DNA of 64,000 bases from Bacteroides faecalis (GTDB lineage: Bacteria > Bacteroidota > Bacteroidia > Bacteroidales > Bacteroidaceae), in NCBI RefSeq assembly GCF_003865075.1, contig NZ_BHWB01000022.1, positions 1 to 64,000 on the forward strand. The letters run 5' to 3'. The translations under genes and the position numbers were made by a program. Each line of letters begins with the position of its first letter. The stretch's first letter is position 1. Of this stretch, positions 49,181-58,516 are shown one piece after another. Below the pieces are notes generated by a model. It was not told where the DNA came from. It was given only the letters and a program-made list of their open reading frames with translations, and searched no databases.

Positions 49181-50535
49181 TATATGGTAATGTTATATTT
49201 TTCGAGTCTACGGTATAAAGCTGCACGACTGATGCCTAATGCTGTTGCAACCTGCGATAAATTATTTTTGTGTTTTTCGAGAGTTTGTAGGATCGTTTGC
49301 TTTTCTATTTCTTCCAATGTCATACCGGGGCAAATTGTCGTATCCTGATTGCTAGTATGATTCTGATACTGTTTTTCTATGTCTATACTATCAAGAGAGT
49401 CCTTATTATTGATTAATATGGTACGCTCTACCAGGTTTTTCAATTCCCGGATATTACCCGAATAAGGTAAACGTTTCAAGAAATCCATTGCATCCGAAGA
49501 AAAACGAACGGTGGGAAGCCCATTCTCCAGGGTTAGCTTATCAGCAAAATGTTGCGCTAATAATGGAATGTCTTCCTTTCGTTCACGAAGTGCCGGTAAA
49601 TGAATAGTAATCAGATTAATGCGGTAGAATAAATCTTCCCGGAAAGTATGCTCATTTACCATTGTCCGCAGATCACAGTTGGTTGCACTGACTATGCGTA
49701 TATCCACTTTATGAGGATGACTATCTCCAAGTACTTCGAAAGTTTGATCTTGTAAAACACGTAATAATTTCACCTGACAACTTAAATCTAAATCACCTAT
49801 TTCATCTAAAAAGATTGTTCCCTTGTTCGCAAGTTCGAAACGTCCGGTTCTATCGGTTGAGGCATCTGTAAATGCTCCTTTTTTATGACCGAACATTTCA
49901 CTTTCGAATAAACTTTGTGAAATACCTCCAAGATTTACTTTCACGAAAGCCTCTTTCGAACGTTTGCTATTGGCATGGATTGCTTCCGCAATCAGTTCTT
50001 TACCGGTTCCGCTTTCACCTGTGATAAGCACTGATGCATTGGTGCGTGCGATACGTGCTACTGTATTCAGAATCTCAATTAAAGTTGGAGATTTACCTAT
50101 TATTTTGTCGAAGCAGAATTTATTGTCAATCTCTCTGCGGTCTTTGGCCGGAGTATTTTCTTCTTTTTTATTAAGTTCCAGAGCTGTGTGTATGGAATCC
50201 AATAGTGTAGCATTATTCCAAGGTTTGGTTATGAAATCGAATGCACCGGTTTGCATTCCCTGTACGGCAAGAGAAATACTTCCCCAAGCAGTTATCAGAA
50301 TAACCGGTGTTTCAGGACGGAATATTTTCACTTGTTTCAGCAATACCAGTCCTTCTTCTCCTGACGTGCTCAGTGAAAAGTTCATATCCATCAATATGAG
50401 TTCAGGGGAGATAAAGCGTACTATTTCGATTGCTTCTTTGGGTGAGACAGCTGTTTCCACCTCATAACCAGCCCTTTTTAACAAGAAAGAAAGAGAGGAA
50501 CGTATCGCGCTATCGTCGTCTATTATTAAGATCAT
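49180..50535 (-). CDS. Sigma-54-dependent response regulator (NtrC family)
   Basis: 451 residues from the ATG at 50535; an upstream in-frame ATG at 50559 lies on the promoter. The receiver domain (1-120) has phosphoacceptor Asp50 (LILMDMNF). The AAA+ domain (about 145-375) has Walker A GESGTGKE (173-180) and a sigma-54 contact loop, GAFTDA (220-225), where the classical motif is GAFTGA. A Fis-type helix-turn-helix ends the protein (VATALGISRAALYRRLEKYN). It sits just after the efflux genes and probably activates the sigma-54 promoter at 56606-56622. Confidence 0.94.
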   Translation of the reverse strand: MILIIDDDSAIRSSLSFLLKRAGYEVETAVSPKEAIEIVRFISPELILMDMNFSLSTSGEEGLVLLKQVKIFRPETPVILITAWGSISLAVQGMQTGAFDFITKPWNNATLLDSIHTALELNKKEENTPAKDRREIDNKFCFDKIIGKSPTLIEILNTVARIARTNASVLITGESGTGKELIAEAIHANSKRSKEAFVKVNLGGISQSLFESEMFGHKKGAFTDASTDRTGRFELANKGTIFLDEIGDLDLSCQVKLLRVLQDQTFEVLGDSHPHKVDIRIVSATNCDLRTMVNEHTFREDLFYRINLITIHLPALRERKEDIPLLAQHFADKLTLENGLPTVRFSSDAMDFLKRLPYSGNIRELKNLVERTILINNKDSLDSIDIEKQYQNHTSNQDTTICPGMTLEEIEKQTILQTLEKHKNNLSQVATALGISRAALYRRLEKYNITI

Positions 50536-50556
50536 GTTTACTAGATGATTTAAGTA

Positions 50557-50586
50557 CAAAGATAAAGGTTTATCATGAAACGCAAA
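50557..50586 (-). promoter_or_regulatory. Housekeeping promoter of the regulator-kinase pair
   Basis: Minus strand: TTTG (50586-50583), 18 bases, TATCTTTG (50564-50557). Both elements match the Bacteroidetes consensus. It abuts the stop codon of the tolC-like gene and lies 22 bases before the regulator ATG. Confidence 0.75.
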
Positions 50587-52071
50587 TTATTGTTTGATTA
50601 TTTTCTCAAATGCGGCATCCAACGTGGTGTTGGAGTTGAAATCATAAAGTGTCAGGCTACGAATTTGATAATAATAATACCAATACAGATAAAGTTCGGA
50701 TACATGCTTCTGCCGGGCTTCGTCTTTACTAGTCTGTGCATCGTTAAGATCGAGTGTATTAATCTTTCCGATGAGGAACGTTTCTATACTTGTTTTATAT
50801 CGCTGCTGTGCAATTTTGTCTGCTTCCCAGGCGATATTCAGTTGCTCTGCTTGGTTGTTGAAGTGTTCCACTAATAGAAAAATATTCTGGCTAAAGTTCA
50901 TCTGCTCCTGTTTAATTTTGGAGGCGATTACCTCTCGGTTGCTTTCCGCTACCCTCACTTTTCCGCGGCGCTTTCCCCAATCCAGAATTGGAATCCTCAT
51001 TCCGACCTCTATGACTTGGTTATCTTTTAAATGCTTGGTGTTGTAGGTGTCTGAAAATTCTCTTCCTTTTCCTGTTAATCCGACAGAGGTAAACAAATCT
51101 ACACTACGTAAGTTACCTTTAGCAGCCGCTACATTGTAGTCAGCTTCCAATTGTCGTCGGCGGATGTTGAGTGCAAAAGAATTATTTTCCAATGCTTTGT
51201 TGAGCACCCGTTCATATTCCATATGTAGGTTTGGGGCCGATTCCGGCATTATTAGTTCGATTGTTTCGTTCTCGCCAAGATTCAGGAAGGCGCGCAATTG
51301 GAACATATTTGCATTCAAATTACTTTCGCTCTCGGTTACTGCCGCTTTTGCTTGAAGAGCTTTCAACTTCAACTGCAATAGCTCGTTTTCCGAGATCTGT
51401 CCCATTTTTCTTTTTGCTTGTGCCACTTCATAAAGATGATTGGCATTCTCTTTGTTTTGACGAGCAATGGCAACGTTATTTTCTGCCTGGAGCAGGTTAA
51501 AGAAATAAGTAATCGTTTTCATCGTTACTTCCTCTGTGGCAGAGATAAAAGCTGCTTTGGCTTCCTGGTATCGAACAGGCTCAATCCGTCGTTTCCATTT
51601 GATATTATTAATTCCGAAGATTGGTTGCGTTAAGGTTAGCGTAATTGGGACACTCATGAAACTCCGTTCACTACTACCGTCTAGTTGTTTCAGGTAGTCC
51701 AATGAAGAGTTGAGAGACAGTTTACCTCCAGTTATCCAGATGTTTTGGTCAATGGAAAGTTGCCCGTTCATTTCCAAACTGTTGTTGCGGACAAAGGTGT
51801 ACGAGCCGTCGTCCTGTTGATAGGAGTTGTATCTTTTGTTATAATTGGGAATAGTTCCTGAAAAATTTACTTCTGGCAAAAGATCAGCATAATAAGTTCG
51901 GTATTCCCAATAGGCTGTTTTTAGCTCATTGAGAGCCACAGCGGCATCCACACTTTGTACACGGGCGATGTTGATGGCGTCCGCCAGAGTTAGTTGCTTT
52001 GCGGTAACCGATACTGGAATGAGGCTGGTCAATGTTAATACAAATAGACTAATACGTTTTTTTATCATCAT
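50587..52071 (-). CDS. TolC-family outer-membrane efflux protein
   Basis: 494 residues. A Sec signal peptide (about 1-24, SVTAKQ) and two repeats of long alpha-helical hairpins with short beta segments give the TolC plan. Recognisable segments are LTLADAINIA at the N-terminus and IPILDWGKRRGKVRVAESNR near residue 350. It forms the outer-membrane duct for the ABC efflux system encoded upstream, 11 bases after the second permease. Substrate unknown. Confidence 0.92.
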   Translation of the reverse strand: MMIKKRISLFVLTLTSLIPVSVTAKQLTLADAINIARVQSVDAAVALNELKTAYWEYRTYYADLLPEVNFSGTIPNYNKRYNSYQQDDGSYTFVRNNSLEMNGQLSIDQNIWITGGKLSLNSSLDYLKQLDGSSERSFMSVPITLTLTQPIFGINNIKWKRRIEPVRYQEAKAAFISATEEVTMKTITYFFNLLQAENNVAIARQNKENANHLYEVAQAKRKMGQISENELLQLKLKALQAKAAVTESESNLNANMFQLRAFLNLGENETIELIMPESAPNLHMEYERVLNKALENNSFALNIRRRQLEADYNVAAAKGNLRSVDLFTSVGLTGKGREFSDTYNTKHLKDNQVIEVGMRIPILDWGKRRGKVRVAESNREVIASKIKQEQMNFSQNIFLLVEHFNNQAEQLNIAWEADKIAQQRYKTSIETFLIGKINTLDLNDAQTSKDEARQKHVSELYLYWYYYYQIRSLTLYDFNSNTTLDAAFEKIIKQ

Positions 52072-52082
52072 GTTTTGTCTTT

Positions 52083-53300
52083 TTATTCTTCATGTAAAAC
52101 ATCAGCAGGTTTTACTTTCGTGGCTTGCCAAGCAGGATACCAGATACCGACTATAATCATGAGCATTGTCAATAGCCAAGTAGTTAGCATGCAGAATAAA
52201 AACCGGGTTACGGAACCATTCGGAGATAATAAATCAAGATACCATGCATTGATTAATACAATGACAGTAGGTATGATTACAACAGCTAACAGTATAATTC
52301 CTTCAGTTATCAATTGAGTGAAAATAGAGCGTCGGCTAGCTCCTAAAGCCTGTCTGAGCCCAATCTCGCTTCGACGTTGCTGAGTGCGAAACCAAAATGT
52401 ACCGATGACTCCAAGAAATATATTGATCATTAGAAATATGGCATACCAACTCATGCTTTTTATCTCATCTACCGTATAGGATACATATTCTTTTCTAATA
52501 TCCTTATAGGATCTTGAAAGAAAGAATGAGAAATTATTGATATGACAGGCTGCTTTTATATTTTCCCATACAGCAATACGCTGATCTTCACTTAAATTAT
52601 CACATAGGCGAATAGAAATGTCTTGCGGCCACTGGTTTCTTACCAATTCAGCTTCCGGCATTACTAAATATCCGTTGGATACATCATCCCATGTTTCTGC
52701 ATATCGTATTTCTGTGCAAATATCAGCAAAGAGAGGAATATTAGCCCAGTCACACGTAATGGAATCTCCACGGGATACTTTCAGGCTGTCTGCAAGATCT
52801 TTTGAAAGTACTGATTGGCGTTGAAAAGGATGGCTTACCGGATCATGTCCATCTGGCGTCTGGATTTGGAATACTTTGAAGTGTTCCGGTGAAACGATTC
52901 GTACTATTCCCGAATGGGTGATAGTATCATTTCCATGTATCGACCTAAACATAATTTCTGCATTGCAACTACTATAAGGGCGGGAACAAGTACTTGCTGC
53001 TACTTCTTCTACTCCTTCCACCTTTCGGAGACGTGAAAAGATGGTCAATAAGTCATCAAGTGGATTACTTCCTGATTCTTCCTCCGATATATAGCCTTCG
53101 GCAGAAGAATTTAATTGATATAGCCATATAGTATAAGTATTTTCGATGTCATATCCCATCGGACGGTTGAAACGATTATATTGAAATAATAGTTGATCTG
53201 CAATTACCCATAGGAAAATAGATACCAAAAATAATTCAGTAACAATCCATATGTTAGCCTTGCGTTGATTCCATAATTGCTTATATATATTTTTTATCAT
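52083..53300 (-). CDS. MacB/FtsX-type ABC transporter permease (second)
   Basis: 405 residues. One N-terminal helix (about 18-38), a large periplasmic MacB-type domain (about 45-270) and three C-terminal helices (about 278-390). The FtsX signature reads RRSEIGLRQALGASRRSIFTQL near 312-333. These permeases drive substrate out of the periplasm rather than through the inner membrane. It differs clearly from its neighbour 53321-54565, so the pair could form a heterodimer. Confidence 0.92.
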   Translation of the reverse strand: MIKNIYKQLWNQRKANIWIVTELFLVSIFLWVIADQLLFQYNRFNRPMGYDIENTYTIWLYQLNSSAEGYISEEESGSNPLDDLLTIFSRLRKVEGVEEVAASTCSRPYSSCNAEIMFRSIHGNDTITHSGIVRIVSPEHFKVFQIQTPDGHDPVSHPFQRQSVLSKDLADSLKVSRGDSITCDWANIPLFADICTEIRYAETWDDVSNGYLVMPEAELVRNQWPQDISIRLCDNLSEDQRIAVWENIKAACHINNFSFFLSRSYKDIRKEYVSYTVDEIKSMSWYAIFLMINIFLGVIGTFWFRTQQRRSEIGLRQALGASRRSIFTQLITEGIILLAVVIIPTVIVLINAWYLDLLSPNGSVTRFLFCMLTTWLLTMLMIIVGIWYPAWQATKVKPADVLHEE

Positions 53301-53320
53301 AGTTCATCTGTATTTATGAG

Positions 53321-54565
53321 TTATCGGAGTGCATCTGTTATATTCTTTCTGGCAACGCGCCATGCTGGAATACTGGCACTAAGTAAATTTAGTATCAGAC
53401 AAAACAGGAACGCTAGTACAAAGACCACAGGCGAAGCTACCATTTCGGGTGAGATATACGGATCGCCATCTAGTAGCCAGTCATGCATCAGGTATATACC
53501 CAGATAAGAAAGTAGCAAACCTAATAAACCTCCTAATAGTGTGATAATCAAATTTTCACTCAATACTTGACTTACGATCTGTTTCCGAGTAGCTCCGAAA
53601 GATCTGCGTATCCCTATCTCCTGCATTCTTTTTTGCATGCGCGATAGAGTCAAACTACTTAGATTGATGGCTGGGATGAGTAAAAGAACAAGTAATATGA
53701 TAACATAGCGTCTTACGTTTTCAGCTACATGAGGTAAATCAAGTCCCCAAGTAAAGAATCGTTGTTGAAAGTGAGAATAGGGCTGTTTACGTATGCCAAT
53801 GATTAATTCGGATTGTTGTTCATTGAAACGCTCTACATTGGCATCTGTTTCTCGCCGGATAGCATCAAAAGCATCTTTGTTGGGAGCAAGGATCAAGCAG
53901 ATAAATGGACCTTGTAATCTATAGTTTTGCCATCCTTCTACTACTGTATAGGGAATAAACATATCAGCATGAGCAAAGGAGGCCCATTTTGAATAGTTGC
54001 GTACAACTCCGCAAATAGTATAAGGTATCCCTTGTACATGAATGCTTTTTCCTACTACCTCTGTCGTGTGGAAAAGTTTTTGTGCTATCTTTTCACGTAT
54101 GACCACTTGTTTGATACCTGACTGAAAGTCTGCCTCGGTAAATGGTTTTCCAGCTAGAAATTCAAAATCAAACATCTTCCAGAATGCGGTATCTATGTAT
54201 TTCACCCTGCCGGAGATAAACTCATTACTTCCTGGAACCGAAAATGGAGATGTGTTACTTGTCATGGCAGTAACTACTTCTGCACTTTTCAGTGAATACA
54301 GACATTCTTTGATAAAAGGTAGGGTTAAATTAAAGTTTGTCGAAAATCTTTTATTATCGGCTTTTCCAAATGTTTCACCGAACTGTACATACATTGTTCT
54401 GTTACGATTTACCTCCGGACGATAATTGGCATTCTTTATTTGAAAAAGGATGACCATCACCATAATCATGGCAATAGTGAAAGCAGTTCCAGCAATAGAG
54501 ATACAGCTAATTAGCTTGTTTTCCTTCAATTGATAAATGACCTGTTTGAGATATTGTTTTATCAT
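53321..54565 (-). CDS. MacB/FtsX-type ABC transporter permease (first)
   Basis: 414 residues with the same plan: helix at about 18-40, periplasmic MacB domain to about 280, then three helices. The FtsX signature is RMQEIGIRRSFGATRKQIVS (about 310-330). It is placed 27 bases after the ATPase gene and 20 before the second permease. Confidence 0.92.
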   Translation of the reverse strand: MIKQYLKQVIYQLKENKLISCISIAGTAFTIAMIMVMVILFQIKNANYRPEVNRNRTMYVQFGETFGKADNKRFSTNFNLTLPFIKECLYSLKSAEVVTAMTSNTSPFSVPGSNEFISGRVKYIDTAFWKMFDFEFLAGKPFTEADFQSGIKQVVIREKIAQKLFHTTEVVGKSIHVQGIPYTICGVVRNYSKWASFAHADMFIPYTVVEGWQNYRLQGPFICLILAPNKDAFDAIRRETDANVERFNEQQSELIIGIRKQPYSHFQQRFFTWGLDLPHVAENVRRYVIILLVLLLIPAINLSSLTLSRMQKRMQEIGIRRSFGATRKQIVSQVLSENLIITLLGGLLGLLLSYLGIYLMHDWLLDGDPYISPEMVASPVVFVLAFLFCLILNLLSASIPAWRVARKNITDALR

Positions 54566-54592
54566 ATTTGTTGAGTCTTATTCGGTGGGTAT

Positions 54593-55258
54593 TCAGCAAA
54601 CTTGACGCCCGTCGAAGAAACGGACAATTCTTGATGTCTGTTTGGCTTGCTCTTCATTATGGGTCACCATGATAATAGTCCGCCCGTCTTCTTTATTCAA
54701 TCGATGGAGAATATCCATAACTTCCGCACCCATGATGGAGTCTAGATTACCAGTTGGTTCATCGGCGAGGATAATCTGTGGATTTCCGATAATCGCACGG
54801 GCAATGGCTACACGCTGGCATTGTCCGCCGGAAAGCTGTGTTGGAAAATGGCGCATCCGGTGCGTTAATCCTACTTTGGCGAGTACTTCCTGTGCTAGTA
54901 TTCTTCGTTCGGAGGATGGTACTTTTCGGTATAATAGTGGTAGTTCCACATTATCCATTACATTTAAAGAATTAATCAAGTGGAAACTTTGAAAAACAAA
55001 ACCCAGTTGATGGTTACGGAAAGCAGCCAGTTCTTTGTCTTTCATAGTAGCTGTTTGTACTTCGTTGATTTCTACAGTTCCCGAGGTAGGTGCATCGAGC
55101 AGTCCGATAATATTTAGCAAGGTTGATTTGCCACATCCGGAAGGTCCCATAATACTGAGGAATTCACCATTGTTTATTTCCAGGTTCACGTTTTCCAATG
55201 CTATCGTCTCGATTTCATCTGTGCGATATATCTTATTAAGTGAAGTTAGTTTTATCAT
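54593..55258 (-). CDS. LolD/MacB-type ABC transporter ATPase
   Basis: 221 residues. Walker A GPSGCGKST (about 38-46), Q-loop FVFQSFHLI (about 86-94), signature LSGGQCQRVAIARAI (about 140-154), Walker B ILADEPTGNLD and H-loop histidine in MVTHNEEQA. This is the LolD/MacB branch that powers FtsX-type permeases. It follows the adaptor gene by 66 bases. Confidence 0.95.
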   Translation of the reverse strand: MIKLTSLNKIYRTDEIETIALENVNLEINNGEFLSIMGPSGCGKSTLLNIIGLLDAPTSGTVEINEVQTATMKDKELAAFRNHQLGFVFQSFHLINSLNVMDNVELPLLYRKVPSSERRILAQEVLAKVGLTHRMRHFPTQLSGGQCQRVAIARAIIGNPQIILADEPTGNLDSIMGAEVMDILHRLNKEDGRTIIMVTHNEEQAKQTSRIVRFFDGRQVC

Positions 55259-55324
55259 AATCGTTGTTTTTATTGATTTATCTATTTGTTTATTTTCATT
55301 TTGTCAATGCTGTATAACATTTTA

Positions 55325-56569
55325 TTATTTTACTTTCATCCGATTTTTGGCTCTGTAGTTAGTCATATCATTGACTACTACCTGATCACCAATATCAAGT
55401 CCCGACAGCACTTCTACATATTCGAAGCTGCTTTCCCCTAATTTTACCTTACGTTTCACAATCTCATTATCATGGAGTACAAACAGTTCATACTCACCTT
55501 TACCCATATAATAAGAAGAGTTTGTGATTCGCATTACATCTTCTTTCATAGCGTTCATTATATATACATCCGTTTTAAGCCCCGAACGTAAATGCTTGTG
55601 ATTATCTTCATCCAATTGAACGGAGAATGAAATGACTCCATTTTTAGAAAGGGGAGTAACATTACTGACAATACCCGGTAGTTTCTCATTACCTACCTTA
55701 ACGATTGCTTTGCTGCCGGTTGAAATCCGATCACCGTAGGTATCAGCTATTTCACCGTCTACTTTGAAATGAGAAAGATCTGAAATAATAGCTACCTGAC
55801 TTCCTTTGGGAACCTGTACTCCTACCTGGTTGTTAATATAAGTAAGAATAGCTTTGCGAGGAGAGCGGATTTGTGCATCATTTAGTGTTCGTTTCATCTC
55901 TTCCATGGATTTACGGAAGATATTGAATTCAAGCTCTTTCACCTTTAAGTCGGCAATTCGAACTTGCTGATCATCTTCATATTGCTGTTTCAACTGTTCT
56001 AGTTCAAGTTGAGCTACATTATAGTTTAGTTCCACTTCACGAACTTTATCTGTAGTGCCTGCTCCGAGACTATCTAAATAATGCTCATTTCTCAATTCTA
56101 CAGCCATTCGGTCCAATTTCATTGCAGAAACCTTAATCTGCATGGCAAGAGCATTTACTTTTGTTTTGTTGTTTACTTTAAGTTGTTCCAACTGATAACT
56201 TCTCATCTGTTCTTCATCCTGTAGTTTCTTGTACTCTGTTTCTGTACTTTGCAGATCCAGTTTAAGAAGCGGAGTTCCAATATCCACAGAATCTCCTCCT
56301 TTCCTATATACTTCAAGAATACGTGTGTCGATAGGAGAATTAATTATCTCTTCAAATGCAGGAACCACTTTACCCGCTGCACTGACAGAAACCTCAATGA
56401 CTCCTTTGTCTACTGTAGAGAGACTTAAGTCTTTCTCATTTATGCTACTTCTCATCAGTGAAATAAGTATCACGATGATGATACCGATACCAATTCCGAT
56501 GATAGAGTATTTGATAATTTTCTTTTTAAACTCTTTTTGTCGTTCTTCTTTGGAGATAGCTTTATCCAT
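55325..56569 (-). CDS. HlyD/MacA-like periplasmic adaptor of the efflux system
   Basis: 414 residues from the ATG at 56569. The ATG at 56602 is rejected because it lies within about 10 bases of the expected transcription start of the sigma-54 promoter. One N-terminal helix (about 20-40), a biotinyl-like hybrid domain, a long coiled coil (about 105-220) and a beta-barrel with VQVPKGSQVAIISDLSHFKV (about 250-270). It bridges the inner-membrane ABC complex and the TolC duct. First gene of the efflux operon. Confidence 0.9.
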   Translation of the reverse strand: MDKAISKEERQKEFKKKIIKYSIIGIGIGIIIVILISLMRSSINEKDLSLSTVDKGVIEVSVSAAGKVVPAFEEIINSPIDTRILEVYRKGGDSVDIGTPLLKLDLQSTETEYKKLQDEEQMRSYQLEQLKVNNKTKVNALAMQIKVSAMKLDRMAVELRNEHYLDSLGAGTTDKVREVELNYNVAQLELEQLKQQYEDDQQVRIADLKVKELEFNIFRKSMEEMKRTLNDAQIRSPRKAILTYINNQVGVQVPKGSQVAIISDLSHFKVDGEIADTYGDRISTGSKAIVKVGNEKLPGIVSNVTPLSKNGVISFSVQLDEDNHKHLRSGLKTDVYIMNAMKEDVMRITNSSYYMGKGEYELFVLHDNEIVKRKVKLGESSFEYVEVLSGLDIGDQVVVNDMTNYRAKNRMKVK

Positions 56570-56605
56570 ACATCTATCTTTTTTTATATAAGTTTTGGAC
56601 AATAA

Positions 56606-56622
56606 ATCAAAGTTTGTGCCAA
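56606..56622 (-). promoter_or_regulatory. Candidate sigma-54 promoter of the efflux operon
   Basis: The minus strand reads TTGGCACAAACTTTGAT (56622-56606), against the consensus TTGGCACnnnnnTTGCW. The GG element is perfect. The usual GC at -12 is GA here. The expected transcription start is about 25 bases before the adaptor ATG. An NtrC-type activator is encoded in the same cluster. No TAnnTTTG element is seen here. Confidence 0.65.
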
Positions 56623-56659
56623 AGAAGTAATGCGCTTATTTATAGATGTATATGTAAAA

Positions 56660-56686
56660 ACAGGGTGTCCGTTTCCGAACACCCTG
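56660..56686 (-). terminator. Terminator after the Na/Pi cotransporter gene
   Basis: acagggtgt (56660-56668) and acaccctgt (56678-56686) form a perfect 9-bp stem. On the minus strand it is followed by tttttac. It isolates the cotransporter from the efflux promoter. Confidence 0.85.
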
Positions 56687-56730
56687 TGCGTTTTTATGTA
56701 AAATAAGAGATTCGTTATTCCATTATTGAA

Positions 56731-58412
56731 TTAAGGGATCTTTTTCTCTTTCACGTCACTACTCGCTTCCACCACATTGACCACATAGTCACCAAGCTTT
56801 TCACATTCGGCGATAATATCCATGTAGTAAACTCCCATCTGATAATCATATTCTTTGTTGTTCACATCTAGAATATTCTGATTCTTCAGTTGGTTGCGGT
56901 AGTTATTAATTTCATTCTCAATATTAAAAGACTTATTGATATCAATGCTTTGATGTTCCGGCTTTTCTACCACTACAATCATTTGTGAAAGAGCATCGCT
57001 CGTAAGTTTCATCATAAAGTGAATATGCTCATATTGCTTTTCTGTAAAGTCCTGGTTTGTCTGACGTTTCCGGTTGATGGTACGAGCCAGATTGTAACAA
57101 CTGTCACCAATACTTTCAATTTCAGTAACTTCACGTAGCATGGCGCGAATCTGTAACTTACTTTCAGAACTTAACCGTCCTTCGGAAACCTGATTCAGAT
57201 AGTTGGCTATTTCTAACTCCATGTTGTCGCTGATATTTTCGTATTTCTCTACTCTACTGAATAACTTATTGAAGTCATCATCTTTTTCGGTATGCAGCAG
57301 ATCCTGAACCATTCCAAACATACGATGAGTACGTTCTGCAAACAGGTGAATCTCTTTACGTGCCTGGAGAATAGAGAGTTCTGCTGTAGAAAGCATACCA
57401 CCTGTGATAAATCGGAGACGTGGCTCTTCGTCTTCATCTTTCAGATGTATTAAAGCACATACGGTACGTTCTATGAGTTTTACAGCCCAAATCAATATGA
57501 ATACATTACAGATATTGAAGATGGAATGGAAAGCGGATAGTTTATAAGATATAGCCACTTCAGGATTACTTGTCTGGAAGAATGTGTCTACAACCCAATT
57601 TACGAACTGCATAAAAGGATGGAAGATAATCAACACCCAGATGACACCGAACACATTAAAAACAAAATGGGCCAATGCAGCTCGCTTAGCCTGTGTGTTG
57701 GCTGTTAATGCGGCAAGATTGGCCGTGATTGTAGTTCCGATATTTTCACCTAATACTAGTGCTGCTCCCAGTTCGAGACTGATCCAGCCGTTGGCACACA
57801 TAATTAAAGTGATTGCCATGGTAGCCGCTGAGGCTTGCACGATCATGGTCAGAATAGTACCAATGAATAAGAACAGTAAAACAGAGAAGAATCCCATGTC
57901 TGTGTAGTTCTGTACGAAAGCGAGCATTTCCGGGTTGGAGTTTAAGTCGGGTGCATTTGCTTTCAGATAAGAAAGCCCCATGAAGAGAAAAGAAAAACCG
58001 AAAATGAATTCACCTATGGATTTACGGTTGCTCTTGCCTGAGAAGATAAGTGGCAAGGCGATGGCCAGAAGAGGAAGAGCGAAAGCAGCCATATCAACTT
58101 AAATCCAAAAATAGAGATAATCCAAGCAGTAACTGTAGTACCAATATTGGCTCCCATAATTACACTGATAGATTCAGCCAGGGTCAGTAATCCGGCATTA
58201 ACGAAACTCACGACCATGACCGTTGTTGCTGATGAAGATTGGATAAGGGCTGTGATTAACACTCCTGTTAATACTCCTGTTACCCGGTTGGTGGTCATTG
58301 CCGTCAGAATGCTTCGTAGCCTGTCACCCGCGACTTTTTGCAAGCCCTCACTCATTATTTTCATTCCATATAGGAAGAGTCCTAATGAACCAATGAGCTT
58401 TAAAAAAATCAT
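56731..58412 (-). pseudogene. nptA: Na+/phosphate cotransporter with PhoU-like domain, one frameshift
   Basis: The two frames (58412 to about 58099, then to 56731) read together as one protein of about 560 residues. Two Na/Pi repeats are present, with motifs ALIQSSSATTVMVVSFVNAG and MIVQASAATMAITLIMCANG, and a C-terminal PhoU-like helical domain (about 340-560). The break is one missing base near 58099: IISIFGFK should run straight into MAAFALPLLAI. If the base loss is a sequencing error, this is a normal gene. Five such losses cluster in this kilobase. Confidence 0.85.
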
Positions 58413-58516
58413 AAAAAGAATATTCCATCTATAATAATTTTAGTGGTTGTTTGTTCTCTATCTGATTAATATAATGTATATTTAGTCCCACATATTCACC
58501 TTTAAAACGAACAACG

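Noticed and set aside
58014..58412. A separate short Na/Pi protein made by programmed frameshifting
   Set aside because: There is no slippery sequence or downstream structure at 58099, and four similar losses occur next door.
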